In this document: positions 55,650 through 64,000 of the stretch, one piece after another
How positions within the stretch are numbered: position 1 is the stretch's first letter
How the letters are laid out: each line of letters opens with the position of its first letter
Made by a program: the position numbers and the translations under genes
From: Chitinophaga pinensis
Lineage (GTDB): Bacteria; Bacteroidota; Bacteroidia; NS11-12g; UBA955
Length of the DNA: 64,000 nt
Reading direction: 5' to 3'
Assembly: GCA_945871905.1 (NCBI GenBank)
Contig: CAMBXL010000003.1
Location: 124,001 to 188,000 of the forward strand
The notes under the pieces: model-generated
The model's database searches: none
Seen by the model: the letters and a program-made list of their open reading frames with translations, nothing else
What the model was told of the DNA's origin: nothing

Positions 55650-58600
55650 TTATTTAGCGATTGTAATTTTCTTAGTAGCGATTTGGTTATCAGCCATTAC
55701 TTTCACAGTGTAAACACCAGAAGCAACATCAGATAAGTCAACCACTGTTTGGTTGTTATTAACAACGATGGTTTTTACTAACTCACCGATTGTATTGTAA
55801 ACAACTACAGTCATTTCGCTTGAAATTTCAGAAGCTAAAGCAACATTAAAGATACCACTGTTTGGATTAGGGTATACAGATACTGCATTGTTCATGCTTT
55901 CAGCATTGTAAATGTTAGTAGTTAATGTGATACATCTAGTTACAGAGCACTCGCAACCTTCAGTATTTCTTGCGATCATTTGTACGCAATATTTACCTGG
56001 TTGGTTGTATCTGTATGAAGCACCTGTTCCGTTAGACTGAACTGATCCACCGTCACCTGTCAACCAAGTGTAAGTAATACCTGTAGAGCTTCCTCCTTTA
56101 GGAGTGAAAGTGTAAGGTACTGCAATAGTAGTGAATGAAGGGTTAGCGATAGAGAAATCACAAGTACTAGGAAGTGGGCTGATGTTAACTGTTTTAGTTA
56201 ATGAATCAGAACATCCACCAGCGATAGAAGCTTTCAATTTAACTGAGAACGTTTGAGATACACCTGAACCATAAGCGTGAACAGGAGCAGCTACAGTAGA
56301 TTTGTTACCATCACCAAAACTCCAGTTGTAAGTAATTTGACCTTGGTTATAAGTAGTTTTGTTAGTGAAAGGAACATTGCTACCTGCGCAACGGTCTTCT
56401 ACATCAAAGCTTACGTTAGGTTGAACACCTACTGATACTTCTTGAGTATTTGAAGATTCACAACCGTTAACTAAACGGGTTGTTAATTTTACTAATTTTG
56501 GTCCTACTGCAGTCCAGTTTTTAGTTGGGTTAGAAGCAGTAGAAGTGAATCCGTCACCGAAATCCCAAGCATAGTCTCTTAAAGTTTCACCATTAAGATT
56601 AGTTGTGTTAGTGAATGGAGTAGCTGTTCTGCTACAAGCAAACGGATAAGTGAAGCCTGTAGTTGGTATTTGTCTTACAAGTACTGTCATACTGTCTCTT
56701 GCTTCACAACCAAATTCTGAAGTTACTTTTAATCTTACGTTTTTAGTACCTGCAGTTTGGAAATTGTATTTAGGATTTTTGATTGTTGATTTGTTACCAG
56801 CATCATTGAAATCCCACTCGCTACCAAATAATCCTTGAGAAATACCTGAATTGTTTTGGAAAGAGAATTCTGAATTTAAACATTCACCAGTCAATTTTGC
56901 TAAACCTGCAACAGGACGAGCGAATTGGTAAACAAATTTTTGAGTAGAGTTAGAACATCCATCAGCAGTAGCAGTTAATTTTACTAAATAACCTCCTGGT
57001 GCAGCGTATGTTTTGAACAAGTCATTTTTGTTGCTCGCTGTAGTTCCTGTGTTATCACCATAATCCCAAGCGTAAGTTGTAGAACCCGAACCACCATATA
57101 CTGTTCCATTTCTTAATCTTACAGCAACACCTTCACAAGCGTTAGTGTTTACAATTAATGCTGTTGGAACTTCAGTTATTTCTAAATTGAAAGTAGTATC
57201 TGTTACAATACCGTGTGGGTTTGTTTTTGTTTTTAGGGTTACTGTGTAGGTACCAAAATTTGGATAGTAGTGAACTGGGCTAGCTTCATCAGAGATTGGA
57301 GAACCATCACCGAAATTCCACTCGGACTCTATTGAACCACTGCTTACAGTAGATAAATTTTCGAAGTAAACATCAGTTTTTTCACAAAGGATTTGTGGTA
57401 ATCTGAATTTAGGCACTGCTTTAGGCGCTACTAAAATTCTTCTAGTATAAGTGGTATCACAAGCTGTTGCATTGTTAATTACTCTGTAAGTTAATACAAT
57501 AGTGCTATCTTCCCAAGATTTGTTAGCATTAAATGTTAATCTCAAATCAGCAGAACTAGAAGCAGGAGTAATAGAAACTAAACTATTAGCAGGGAATCCG
57601 TTTACTGTTTGTGCTGTAGCAACTGCTTGCCAAGTATTACCAAATGTACCGTATTGTGAACTAGAATAACCAACTCTTGAAGGAGCAGTAATTTGATAAA
57701 CCAATGCTTCGTTAGGGAAGGTTAAATCTGGTTTACCAGAAACTATGAATTGAGCAAAAGCAGATGAAGCTGAATTGTCTTTTGAGAATTCGCTACCACC
57801 TGGAGAAGGCGTAACGAAGAAGTTTTGAGTCAATTGATCATTTCCTGGGTTATCATCAGGTGCATAAATTTTTAGAGTGATGGTGTTATTACCAGTTCTT
57901 GAGAAAATTTGTTGAGTAGGGAAAGTAAAGTTTGCAGAAGCACCTGCAGCTAAAGTTATAGGTAATGCATATTCAACTTGAGGAGCACCGTTTAAAGAGT
58001 ATGCTACTCTTGGGTTATTGATTGCATAAGCACCATTGTTTCTTACAGTACCAGTTATAGCAGAAGTATATCCAGCACAAGTTGGTGCAGGGAATACGTT
58101 TGAAAACGCGGTTATTTCTAAGTCTACATAGTACTCATACGCACCAAAATCTGGAGTGGATGGACGAGCAACATTTAGAATATCTGTTGTTATTCCTGTA
58201 ACGTTTATACCTTTGTTAGCCATTGGTAGTGAAGTTGGTATTAATAAAGAATTAGAACCCATGTCAACGAATTGAGGATCTTCATTTAAATTATCTGAAG
58301 TCAAACCACTGTTACGCATGTCTTGGAAAGTAAAGTTATTAACACAACCAGGACCATAATATGAGTAATTATTTGTAGATGCACCACCTGTACTTCTTGG
58401 ACCAAAACTCCAATCATTACCTCTGTAATTACCATATCCTAAACATGAGAAATCATACAATAAATATCTTGTTCCACCTGTACCTCTTAGGTCATTGTGA
58501 ATAATATTATTATGTACGTTTCTCCAATATCCACCATAGAATACGTAATGAGTTCCATTGGCATTGGTCATTGTAGGGTGAGAATAAGAGAAAGTATTAC

Positions 58601-59723
58601 TTTCAATATCTAATGGGTAACCATATCCATAACCTGAATACCAGTAGATGTAGTTATATAAAGTTGAAGTACCAAATGCATGAACTACGTTATTTCTGAA
58701 TTTAGAAGTATTATTAATAAATCCAGAACTAGCAAAGTTATATAAGTAAATAGGATACTGAGTACTAGTTGTTGGATTATCACCATTTAAATTATAAATT
58801 CTATTTCTTTCTATAATAAAATCGGTGTAATACATATAAATACCATATTTGGTATTAGTTCTTGTTACCCCAGAATTATGTATTGTATTATTTACAATGG
58901 TATTACCTCCATTGTAATATGCCCAAATTCCATAAAAGTGAAAATTTTGTACATTACTGTTAGAAATTGTATTTCTTGTTGTGTTATTTCCAGTTGATCT
59001 AGAAGTATTACCTATCATAACTATACCATAATATGGACCTCTGTCACCACTTCCACCTGGAGAACTCATATCACATGAATCAATTAAATTATTGTTTGCA
59101 GCATTTGCATAAGTGAATGGTGATGTTCCAGTAGCATTACTCATCCAGATATAAGCAGTACCTTGAGAAGTAAATGGATATTCTGTTCTTAATTTACAAT
59201 TTTTTATAACATTAAAATCAGCTGAATTGTACATCCAAAAACATCTTGTACCTTGGTTACTTTGGTCAATACCGGCAACTTCCAAATTATTGAAAGTAAA
59301 ATAATCAGTACCGTTCATTTCAATTGTTCCTTCTCCAGAACTGTTGTTATCATACTGAATTTTGTTTCCATTTCCGTTAATGGTTACTGTTCTTGAAGCT
59401 GAAACACCTAAAATTTGTGTTAATTGCATTCTCTCAGTGTAAGGACCTGTACCTGAAACCACGTTTATGGTAACTGTTCCTTGAACACCTGCTCCACCTA
59501 CTGAATAGTTGTTTGAACCACCATCACCTCTGTTAATGTTTTTTAAGTCATTGGCTAAGGCTGTAAATGAAAGATAATTTGAAGCAGAAGCCGATGCGGT
59601 TCTGTCGATGGTATAAGTACCACCAGGAAAGGCGTAAACGCCTTGAGCAAAAAACAATAACAAGGCTGTCAAAAGACCGCTTGTTAGTTTTGCTAGATTT
59701 GATTTTTTGTAAAATTTAATCAT
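55650..59723 (-). CDS. Giant T9SS-exported beta-helix/PKD protein, second paralogue
   Basis: 1357 residues. A signal peptide (LLTALLLFFAQGVYAF) is followed by a long right-handed beta-helix (about 28-520; many N-x-I-x-N-N turns, ending FGAYEYYVDLEI), a CARDB-like domain, a beta insert, and about six PKD domains with WNFGDG, WDYGD, WDFND, WDFGDG, WSFGDG and WLTGDG. A T9SS type A sorting domain (YPNPNSGIFNV... GVYTVKV) closes it. The architecture resembles the 1624-residue protein at 8685-13559. A near-consensus promoter, strong terminator and richer codon use suggest high expression; probably a major surface or matrix protein. Confidence 0.9.
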   Translation of the reverse strand: MIKFYKKSNLAKLTSGLLTALLLFFAQGVYAFPGGTYTIDRTASASASNYLSFTALANDLKNINRGDGGSNNYSVGGAGVQGTVTINVVSGTGPYTERMQLTQILGVSASRTVTINGNGNKIQYDNNSSGEGTIEMNGTDYFTFNNLEVAGIDQSNQGTRCFWMYNSADFNVIKNCKLRTEYPFTSQGTAYIWMSNATGTSPFTYANAANNNLIDSCDMSSPGGSGDRGPYYGIVMIGNTSRSTGNNTTRNTISNSNVQNFHFYGIWAYYNGGNTIVNNTIHNSGVTRTNTKYGIYMYYTDFIIERNRIYNLNGDNPTTSTQYPIYLYNFASSGFINNTSKFRNNVVHAFGTSTLYNYIYWYSGYGYGYPLDIESNTFSYSHPTMTNANGTHYVFYGGYWRNVHNNIIHNDLRGTGGTRYLLYDFSCLGYGNYRGNDWSFGPRSTGGASTNNYSYYGPGCVNNFTFQDMRNSGLTSDNLNEDPQFVDMGSNSLLIPTSLPMANKGINVTGITTDILNVARPSTPDFGAYEYYVDLEITAFSNVFPAPTCAGYTSAITGTVRNNGAYAINNPRVAYSLNGAPQVEYALPITLAAGASANFTFPTQQIFSRTGNNTITLKIYAPDDNPGNDQLTQNFFVTPSPGGSEFSKDNSASSAFAQFIVSGKPDLTFPNEALVYQITAPSRVGYSSSQYGTFGNTWQAVATAQTVNGFPANSLVSITPASSSADLRLTFNANKSWEDSTIVLTYRVINNATACDTTYTRRILVAPKAVPKFRLPQILCEKTDVYFENLSTVSSGSIESEWNFGDGSPISDEASPVHYYPNFGTYTVTLKTKTNPHGIVTDTTFNLEITEVPTALIVNTNACEGVAVRLRNGTVYGGSGSTTYAWDYGDNTGTTASNKNDLFKTYAAPGGYLVKLTATADGCSNSTQKFVYQFARPVAGLAKLTGECLNSEFSFQNNSGISQGLFGSEWDFNDAGNKSTIKNPKYNFQTAGTKNVRLKVTSEFGCEARDSMTVLVRQIPTTGFTYPFACSRTATPFTNTTNLNGETLRDYAWDFGDGFTSTASNPTKNWTAVGPKLVKLTTRLVNGCESSNTQEVSVGVQPNVSFDVEDRCAGSNVPFTNKTTYNQGQITYNWSFGDGNKSTVAAPVHAYGSGVSQTFSVKLKASIAGGCSDSLTKTVNISPLPSTCDFSIANPSFTTIAVPYTFTPKGGSSTGITYTWLTGDGGSVQSNGTGASYRYNQPGKYCVQMIARNTEGCECSVTRCITLTTNIYNAESMNNAVSVYPNPNSGIFNVALASEISSEMTVVVYNTIGELVKTIVVNNNQTVVDLSDVASGVYTVKVMADNQIATKKITIAK

Positions 59724-59766
59724 AATTGAACTATTTATTTATTTATTATTTATTCTTTTGAAGGGT

Positions 59767-59797
59767 CAAATATATAAATCAAATTTTTAATTCCAAA
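59767..59797 (-). promoter_or_regulatory. Near-consensus Bacteroidota promoter of the second giant gene
   Basis: On the minus strand TTTG (59794-59797), exactly 19 bp of spacer, and TATATTTG (59767-59774). This is the best promoter in the window and gives a leader of about 35-40 nt. Confidence 0.75.
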
Positions 59798-59835
59798 TTA
59801 TTTTTTATTTAAAAGCTTGATAATTACATTTATTT

Positions 59836-61905
59836 TTATTCTAACACCAATGGGTAAATTAAATATTCATTTGTAAATCGTGCTTCCAAATCTTTATTCT
59901 TAAACAAATAATAGTTGTTGTAATTATCTTTTAACTTGCTGTATAACATGTATTTGCAATTTATAAAATGGAAATTGTTGGCCTGTTTTTTAATAGATGA
60001 TAGTAAACAAAAATCACTGTAAATTGGCTTTGAAACCTTATTTTTAACTATTGTCATTTTTGTGTCAAAAAACTGAAAACCTCCATTTGAAATCACTTTT
60101 AAATGCTCAAATTCATAGTTATTGTTCCAATTGCACCAAATTATTTGCTTTATTCCCTTTTCTAAACAATAAGGCTCAATTGAAAATTTGAAACTTTTTT
60201 TGTCCTCAATAAAACCTGAGTCTGCTATCAAATACATTTTGCTCCCTTCAATGCAAGAAACGACGTCATGGTTTTTTACAGAGTGGATAGTCAAAATCTT
60301 TTGTTCTGAAATTCTCAATTTGGTATACAATGCATTCGTTTGAAAAAACACAACTAATAATAAAAGTAAGAACATTTGCCATTTACTTCGGTACGTAATA
60401 AAAGCTAAACTAATAAACACCATTACGTACAATGTTATCATCTCCAATTTACTAATATAAATACCTGAAATTGAATTGTATGGCAGATTTTCTATAGTTC
60501 TTAAAACCTCTCCATTAATTTTTAACACAAACTGAATAACAACAGCCATAAGTTGTGCCAAAGGTGGGTAAAAAGACACTACCAAAAGCACAATAAGCAT
60601 TACCAAAACGACCAATATAATTGGAATTACTAACAAGTTGGACAATAAAAAATACAAAGGAAACTGGTGAAAATAGTAAATACTCAATGGAAATGTGAAA
60701 ATTTGTGCTGCAAATGATACGGTAAGCAATCCCCAAATGTATTCATCAACTTTGAACTTGGGCAAGTATAAGTTTTGCAACTTGGGTTGTAAATACAAAA
60801 TTCCTAAAACAGCCGTGTATGACAATTGAAACCCAACATCAACAATGATATAAGGATTCAATAAAATTAAAATAAAAGCCGACATAAATAGAACATTAAA
60901 TGAACTTGTTTTTCTGTTGCTAAGCTTGGCCACTGCCATCAACGAAAACATCAAAGAAGCTCTACAAACCGAGGGGGATAAACCTGTAACGTAGGCATAA
61001 TACCAAATGCCCAATAAAACTAATAATGACTGAATTTGTTTGCCATTTTTAAACCGCAATAAAAAGGAGGTCAGAACATTTAATATCATAAAAATAATTC
61101 CGGCATGCAATCCACTTACTGCCAACACATGCAAGGTTCCTGTTTTGGAAAACGATTGCATGGTTTCGGGATTCAAATCTTCCTTGTAACCTAATAGCAA
61201 TGCTGATGAAACCCCCAAAGCATCCTTGTCTTTGATATACAAAGACAGCTGATTAACACATTGGTCTCTTAACCCTTGTGCATGTGCATAAATTGATTTC
61301 TTATCTTGATTTAATTCAATGAATTGGTTCTTCTTTACAAAAAACTGTTCGTGAATATTGTGGTAAAATAAATACTTTTTATAATCAAATGTTGCCGGAT
61401 TACTGGGTGGCGGAATAGGCTGCGTAAGTCCTTTTACTAAATACTGATTGCCTATTTTGGGTTTTGAATTTACATAGGCTTTGTTGAAAAAAACCAATAA
61501 TTGCCCTGAACTTGAGTGCCATTTTTGAGAATGTACCCGCTCAACATTGACATAAGCTTTATAAAACTTATCACTTTCTGTAACGGCATCGTCTACACAA
61601 ATTTGCATCACATCGACCGAATCAAAATTCTTGAAGTAATTGAACCTCAATTGTGAGTCGTGGTAATGGGTGCGTAAAAAACCAACTATTACAAGCAATA
61701 ATGAAACTATCAATGCCGTAAAATATTGATATTTAAAATACTGCGTTGATTTGGAAAGCTTAATAAATACGAGATATATCAAAACAAGCAACAACAGGAG
61801 TCCCCAAAAAAGTTGGGGGAATACAGGAATTAAAAGGCTAATAAAAACCCCTATTGAGAATGGCAGTAAAATCCTAGCAAAAGGTATCGCATGCCAACTA
61901 AACAT
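59836..61905 (-). CDS. comEC: ComEC/Rec2 family DNA-uptake channel protein
   Basis: 689 residues. N-terminal TM helices and an OB-like extracytoplasmic region (about 95-195, FYKAYVNVERVHSQ... GQLLVFFNKA) are followed by the competence core with SSALLLGYKEDL, GTLHVLAVSGLHAGI and about ten TM helices including PSVCRASLMFSL. The C-terminal domain (from about 530) lacks the metallo-beta-lactamase HxHxDH motif; only a relic (LTIHSVKNHDVV) remains. It should conduct single-stranded DNA across the inner membrane, with a nuclease-less C-terminus. It lies 23 bp downstream of the VPE-rich gene. Confidence 0.88.
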   Translation of the reverse strand: MFSWHAIPFARILLPFSIGVFISLLIPVFPQLFWGLLLLLVLIYLVFIKLSKSTQYFKYQYFTALIVSLLLVIVGFLRTHYHDSQLRFNYFKNFDSVDVMQICVDDAVTESDKFYKAYVNVERVHSQKWHSSSGQLLVFFNKAYVNSKPKIGNQYLVKGLTQPIPPPSNPATFDYKKYLFYHNIHEQFFVKKNQFIELNQDKKSIYAHAQGLRDQCVNQLSLYIKDKDALGVSSALLLGYKEDLNPETMQSFSKTGTLHVLAVSGLHAGIIFMILNVLTSFLLRFKNGKQIQSLLVLLGIWYYAYVTGLSPSVCRASLMFSLMAVAKLSNRKTSSFNVLFMSAFILILLNPYIIVDVGFQLSYTAVLGILYLQPKLQNLYLPKFKVDEYIWGLLTVSFAAQIFTFPLSIYYFHQFPLYFLLSNLLVIPIILVVLVMLIVLLVVSFYPPLAQLMAVVIQFVLKINGEVLRTIENLPYNSISGIYISKLEMITLYVMVFISLAFITYRSKWQMFLLLLLVVFFQTNALYTKLRISEQKILTIHSVKNHDVVSCIEGSKMYLIADSGFIEDKKSFKFSIEPYCLEKGIKQIIWCNWNNNYEFEHLKVISNGGFQFFDTKMTIVKNKVSKPIYSDFCLLSSIKKQANNFHFINCKYMLYSKLKDNYNNYYLFKNKDLEARFTNEYLIYPLVLE

Positions 61906-61928
61906 TGAATTATTTTATGATGTTTAGT

Positions 61929-62759
61929 TTATAAAAAGCGTCTTCTCACTAAGCTAAAAAATTCGGCAGCCAATTTTTCATGTTCCTGCCAATCATATTT
62001 TACAAGCACATCCTGTTCTATATACTGAATCGCTGTTTGATAATCAGAAGACGACTGCACGGTTTGAATACATTGCTTGTAAAACTCAGAATTCCCGTCA
62101 AAAAGCAAATTAATAAATTCGAATTTTTTACTGATGGCTATCGCTTTTACTAAATCTGGAATGGGCGTTTCTTTTAGTTTTTCAGCTATATTTTGAGGTG
62201 GAACTACTGATTTGGAAAGTTTATCATTGACAGAAACCGATTCAACAACGGTTTCTTTTTTAGTTTCAATTGGTTTGGCAACGATGGTTTCTATAATTTC
62301 CTTTTTTTCTTCAAGCTTTACCTCTGGTTTAACTTCTTGCTTTTCTTCAACAACTTCAACTATTGGTTTTGGAGCTTCAACAATAATTTCAGGAACTTCT
62401 ACTTTTGCAACAGGCGCTACCACTTCTTCTACAGGTTCAGGAACGGGCTCAGGAATAGGTTCAGGTATTATTTCTGTAACATGTTCTACTTCTTTAATAG
62501 GCTCATGCAATTTGGCAACGTTGGGTTTATGCAAAGTTTCAGGAGCTTTAACTTCTGTAACAGGTTTTGACACAACAGGCGTTTCTAATACAGGTTCTTC
62601 AATCCCGATTTGATCGGCCAATAAGTGAAGTTGTATGGCGATGCATTTTAATTTATCTTTTTGAAAAAGCAAATGATTACCTGCACTAATATCAGACTCC
62701 AGTTGAGCTAACGAAGCTAATAAACTTTTAATTTGACTTGAAATTTGATTTTCTTTCAT
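61929..62759 (-). CDS. Conserved-type Bacteroidota protein with Val/Pro/Glu-rich linker
   Basis: About 276 residues. An N-terminal helical segment (about 1-60) is followed by a low-complexity V/P/E/K linker (about 60-195, e.g. PEPIPEPVPEPVEEVV) and a conserved C-terminal domain (PDLVKAIAISKKFEFINLLF; DYQTAIQYIEQDVLVKYDW) ending FFSLVRRRFL. I have seen this C-terminus in other Bacteroidota hypotheticals but know no function. The start may be 62759 or, five codons longer, 62774. The linker may span the envelope or keep the domain mobile. It sits directly upstream of comEC. Confidence 0.75.
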   Translation of the reverse strand: MKENQISSQIKSLLASLAQLESDISAGNHLLFQKDKLKCIAIQLHLLADQIGIEEPVLETPVVSKPVTEVKAPETLHKPNVAKLHEPIKEVEHVTEIIPEPIPEPVPEPVEEVVAPVAKVEVPEIIVEAPKPIVEVVEEKQEVKPEVKLEEKKEIIETIVAKPIETKKETVVESVSVNDKLSKSVVPPQNIAEKLKETPIPDLVKAIAISKKFEFINLLFDGNSEFYKQCIQTVQSSSDYQTAIQYIEQDVLVKYDWQEHEKLAAEFFSLVRRRFL

Positions 62760-62848
62760 CTTATAAAATGACAAGCAATATTAAATGAATTAAATTTAAA
62801 TAACAATAGTTGATTTTCTATAAAATTATCATCTTTGTAAAATCATTT

Positions 62849-63397
62849 ATGGAAGTTAGAAAGGGAGAATTAACCGCAATTTATGGCTGTATGTTTTCGG
62901 GCAAAACAACTGCATTGATAGCTGAAATTAGTAAAAGAAACTTAAAACCACATCAATTAATTGTTCTAAAACCAAGTGCTGACAACCGACATGTAGAATC
63001 TTTGCTTGTTACTCACAGTGGCCTTTGCTATCCTTGCATAACCTATGAACCTGAACTTGATTTTAACACATTGATAACCCCCTATACTGAACTAATTGTT
63101 TTTGATGAAGCGCAGTTTTTTGACAAACTTTTTCTTTTTGATATTAAAAAATTTCTAGGAAAAGGCATCAATGTTATTGCAGCAGGTTTAAACTTAGATT
63201 ACAGAAAACGTCCCTTTGGATTAATGACCTCATTGATAGAATTTGCTGACCATCATGTTCACCTGAAAGCCCCATGTGCAGTTTGCCAAGAACCAGCTGA
63301 TTATAGCTTCAGAAAATTGAATAATAATGTACTTTTATTGATAGGTGGAAATGAATACTATGAACCACGGTGTGGCAATTGTTTTGAACAAGCTTAA
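62849..63397 (+). CDS. tdk: Thymidine kinase (TK1 family)
   Basis: Phosphorylates thymidine in salvage. 182 residues from the ATG at 62849 (MEVRKGELTAIYG); an in-frame ATG at 62810 would add 13 non-homologous residues. The P-loop GCMFSGKTT (13-21), catalytic Glu in FDEAQFFD and the structural zinc Cys pairs CAVC and CGNC are intact, and the length fits type II TKs. It has its own short upstream region and converges on the membrane-protein gene, whose stop is 3 bp away. Confidence 0.94.
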   Translation: MEVRKGELTAIYGCMFSGKTTALIAEISKRNLKPHQLIVLKPSADNRHVESLLVTHSGLCYPCITYEPELDFNTLITPYTELIVFDEAQFFDKLFLFDIKKFLGKGINVIAAGLNLDYRKRPFGLMTSLIEFADHHVHLKAPCAVCQEPADYSFRKLNNNVLLLIGGNEYYEPRCGNCFEQA

Positions 63398-63399
63398 TG

Positions 63400-64000
63400 T
63401 TATAAATACGCACTCAAATAATACAGCGGAAATAGTAAAATAAAATCTGCTAAAAAGTGCATTAAATGACTCTCAATTTCTTTTCTAAAAAACAATAATA
63501 AAAGAGTCAAAATGGCATGTACAAAAAGCCATAAACCAATGGTTTCGTAACACCAAAAAGAACCGAGTATTAATAAGGTTATAATTAATAGCAATAAACT
63601 AACAGTCAAAATATTACCTAAGTATTTTACAAGTGAATTAAATCCTAAATATTGATCGTGTTTGGCGTCTGCAATCGACAATAAAATTAAGTTAGAAAAT
63701 AGGATTAAAAAATAGAAAAAAAACTCCCATTTAAACTCGAAAATACCTCGTAAAAATTGCGGAAAAACGGCAATAGAAAAGAGCATTATTAAGGCTGAAA
63801 AAACCTCTTTTAAATACCCCAATTTTACTAATATAAATGTAAAATAAATAGCAACTAAAAAGGCAATTGATACAATAAAATAAAGATGATGTATTGAAAG
63901 TGTCGTTGTATTAACAAGCATCAATACGAATAAACCCAATCCCACTAACAATTGGAAAACAATGGTGTTAGTGGTTAAATGATGCCTGTCAATCCCCTTT
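63400..64000 (-). CDS. Polytopic membrane protein, 5'-truncated by the window (UbiA-like?)
   Basis: The frame stays open to the right edge, continuing upstream of the TTG at 63951 with residues such as KGIDRHHLTTNT, so the start lies outside the window. About 200 residues are visible with five or six TM helices. The segment LLSIADAKHDQYLGFNSLVKYLG resembles the second Asp-rich motif of UbiA-like prenyltransferases, and the upstream DRHH could be the tail of a UbiA-like first motif region. Given the weak match I name it only as a membrane protein with possible UbiA relationship. Confidence 0.55.
   Translation of the reverse strand, partial: KGIDRHHLTTNTIVFQLLVGLGLFVLMLVNTTTLSIHHLYFIVSIAFLVAIYFTFILVKLGYLKEVFSALIMLFSIAVFPQFLRGIFEFKWEFFFYFLILFSNLILLSIADAKHDQYLGFNSLVKYLGNILTVSLLLLIITLLILGSFWCYETIGLWLFVHAILTLLLLFFRKEIESHLMHFLADFILLFPLYYLSAYL

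Noticed and set aside
62212-62613. A Ser/Gly/Thr-rich + frame and apparent DNA repeats
   Set aside because: These are the antisense of the Val/Pro/Glu linker of the protein at 61929-62759; not a CRISPR or a real gene.

Overview
The window is chromosomal DNA from a member of the Bacteroidota. It is AT-rich. Several secreted proteins end in a type IX secretion (T9SS) type A sorting domain. Promoters fit the Bacteroidota pattern TTTG-N19-TAnnTTTG, Shine-Dalgarno sequences are not obvious, and many families are typical of the phylum (DUF4175, DUF4834, DUF4468, DUF4846, BBP2 porin). I cannot name the genus. There are no rRNA, tRNA or CRISPR loci.

Layout. 0-8.2 kb: an overlapping mtnN-cupin-apt operon (adenine release and salvage), a Na+/alanine symporter, a small secreted repeat protein, a GNAT enzyme, a secreted matrixin-like protease and an exported catalase-peroxidase. 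8.7-18.8 kb: a 1624-residue T9SS beta-helix/PKD protein, nnr, lptD (probable TTG start) and a cell-wall amidase. 18.9-28.8 kb: a bifunctional alpha-oxoamine synthase-GNAT fusion with a small partner, divergent from a SpoIIAA-like protein, a histidine kinase and a LuxR-type regulator, then a 1588-residue T9SS subtilase. 28.8-43.4 kb: housekeeping and envelope genes (tsaB, DUF4175, thioredoxin-like, rlmD, porin, aldo/keto reductase, CAP protein, M1 peptidase, DUF4468, DUF4834, menF, hotdog thioesterase, histidine phosphatase).

43.4-48.5 kb is the accessory region. Two diverged direct repeats of about 120 bp precede two modules. Module 1 is a cassette-like gene ending in a roughly 130-nt attC-like hairpin, followed by a SIR2-family defence gene broken by one in-frame TAA. 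Module 2 is a MazG/DCTPP-like pyrophosphohydrolase overlapping a 735-residue protein that joins a GIY-YIG nuclease, a DUF2075/SF1 helicase and a LexA/UmuD-like S24 peptidase. An Ala-Gly bond lies 35 residues before the catalytic Ser, so this may be a self-cleaving, damage- or phage-responsive nuclease-helicase. It is my best candidate for an undescribed system.

48.6-64 kb returns to core genes: rhomboid protease, UbiA-like prenyltransferase, Maf, a PKD protein, a MetH lacking its homocysteine domain behind a clear SAM-I riboswitch, a DUF4846 lipoprotein, a second large T9SS beta-helix/PKD protein with a near-consensus promoter and strong terminator, ComEC without a metallo-beta-lactamase domain, a conserved VPE-rich protein, thymidine kinase, and a membrane protein cut by the window end.
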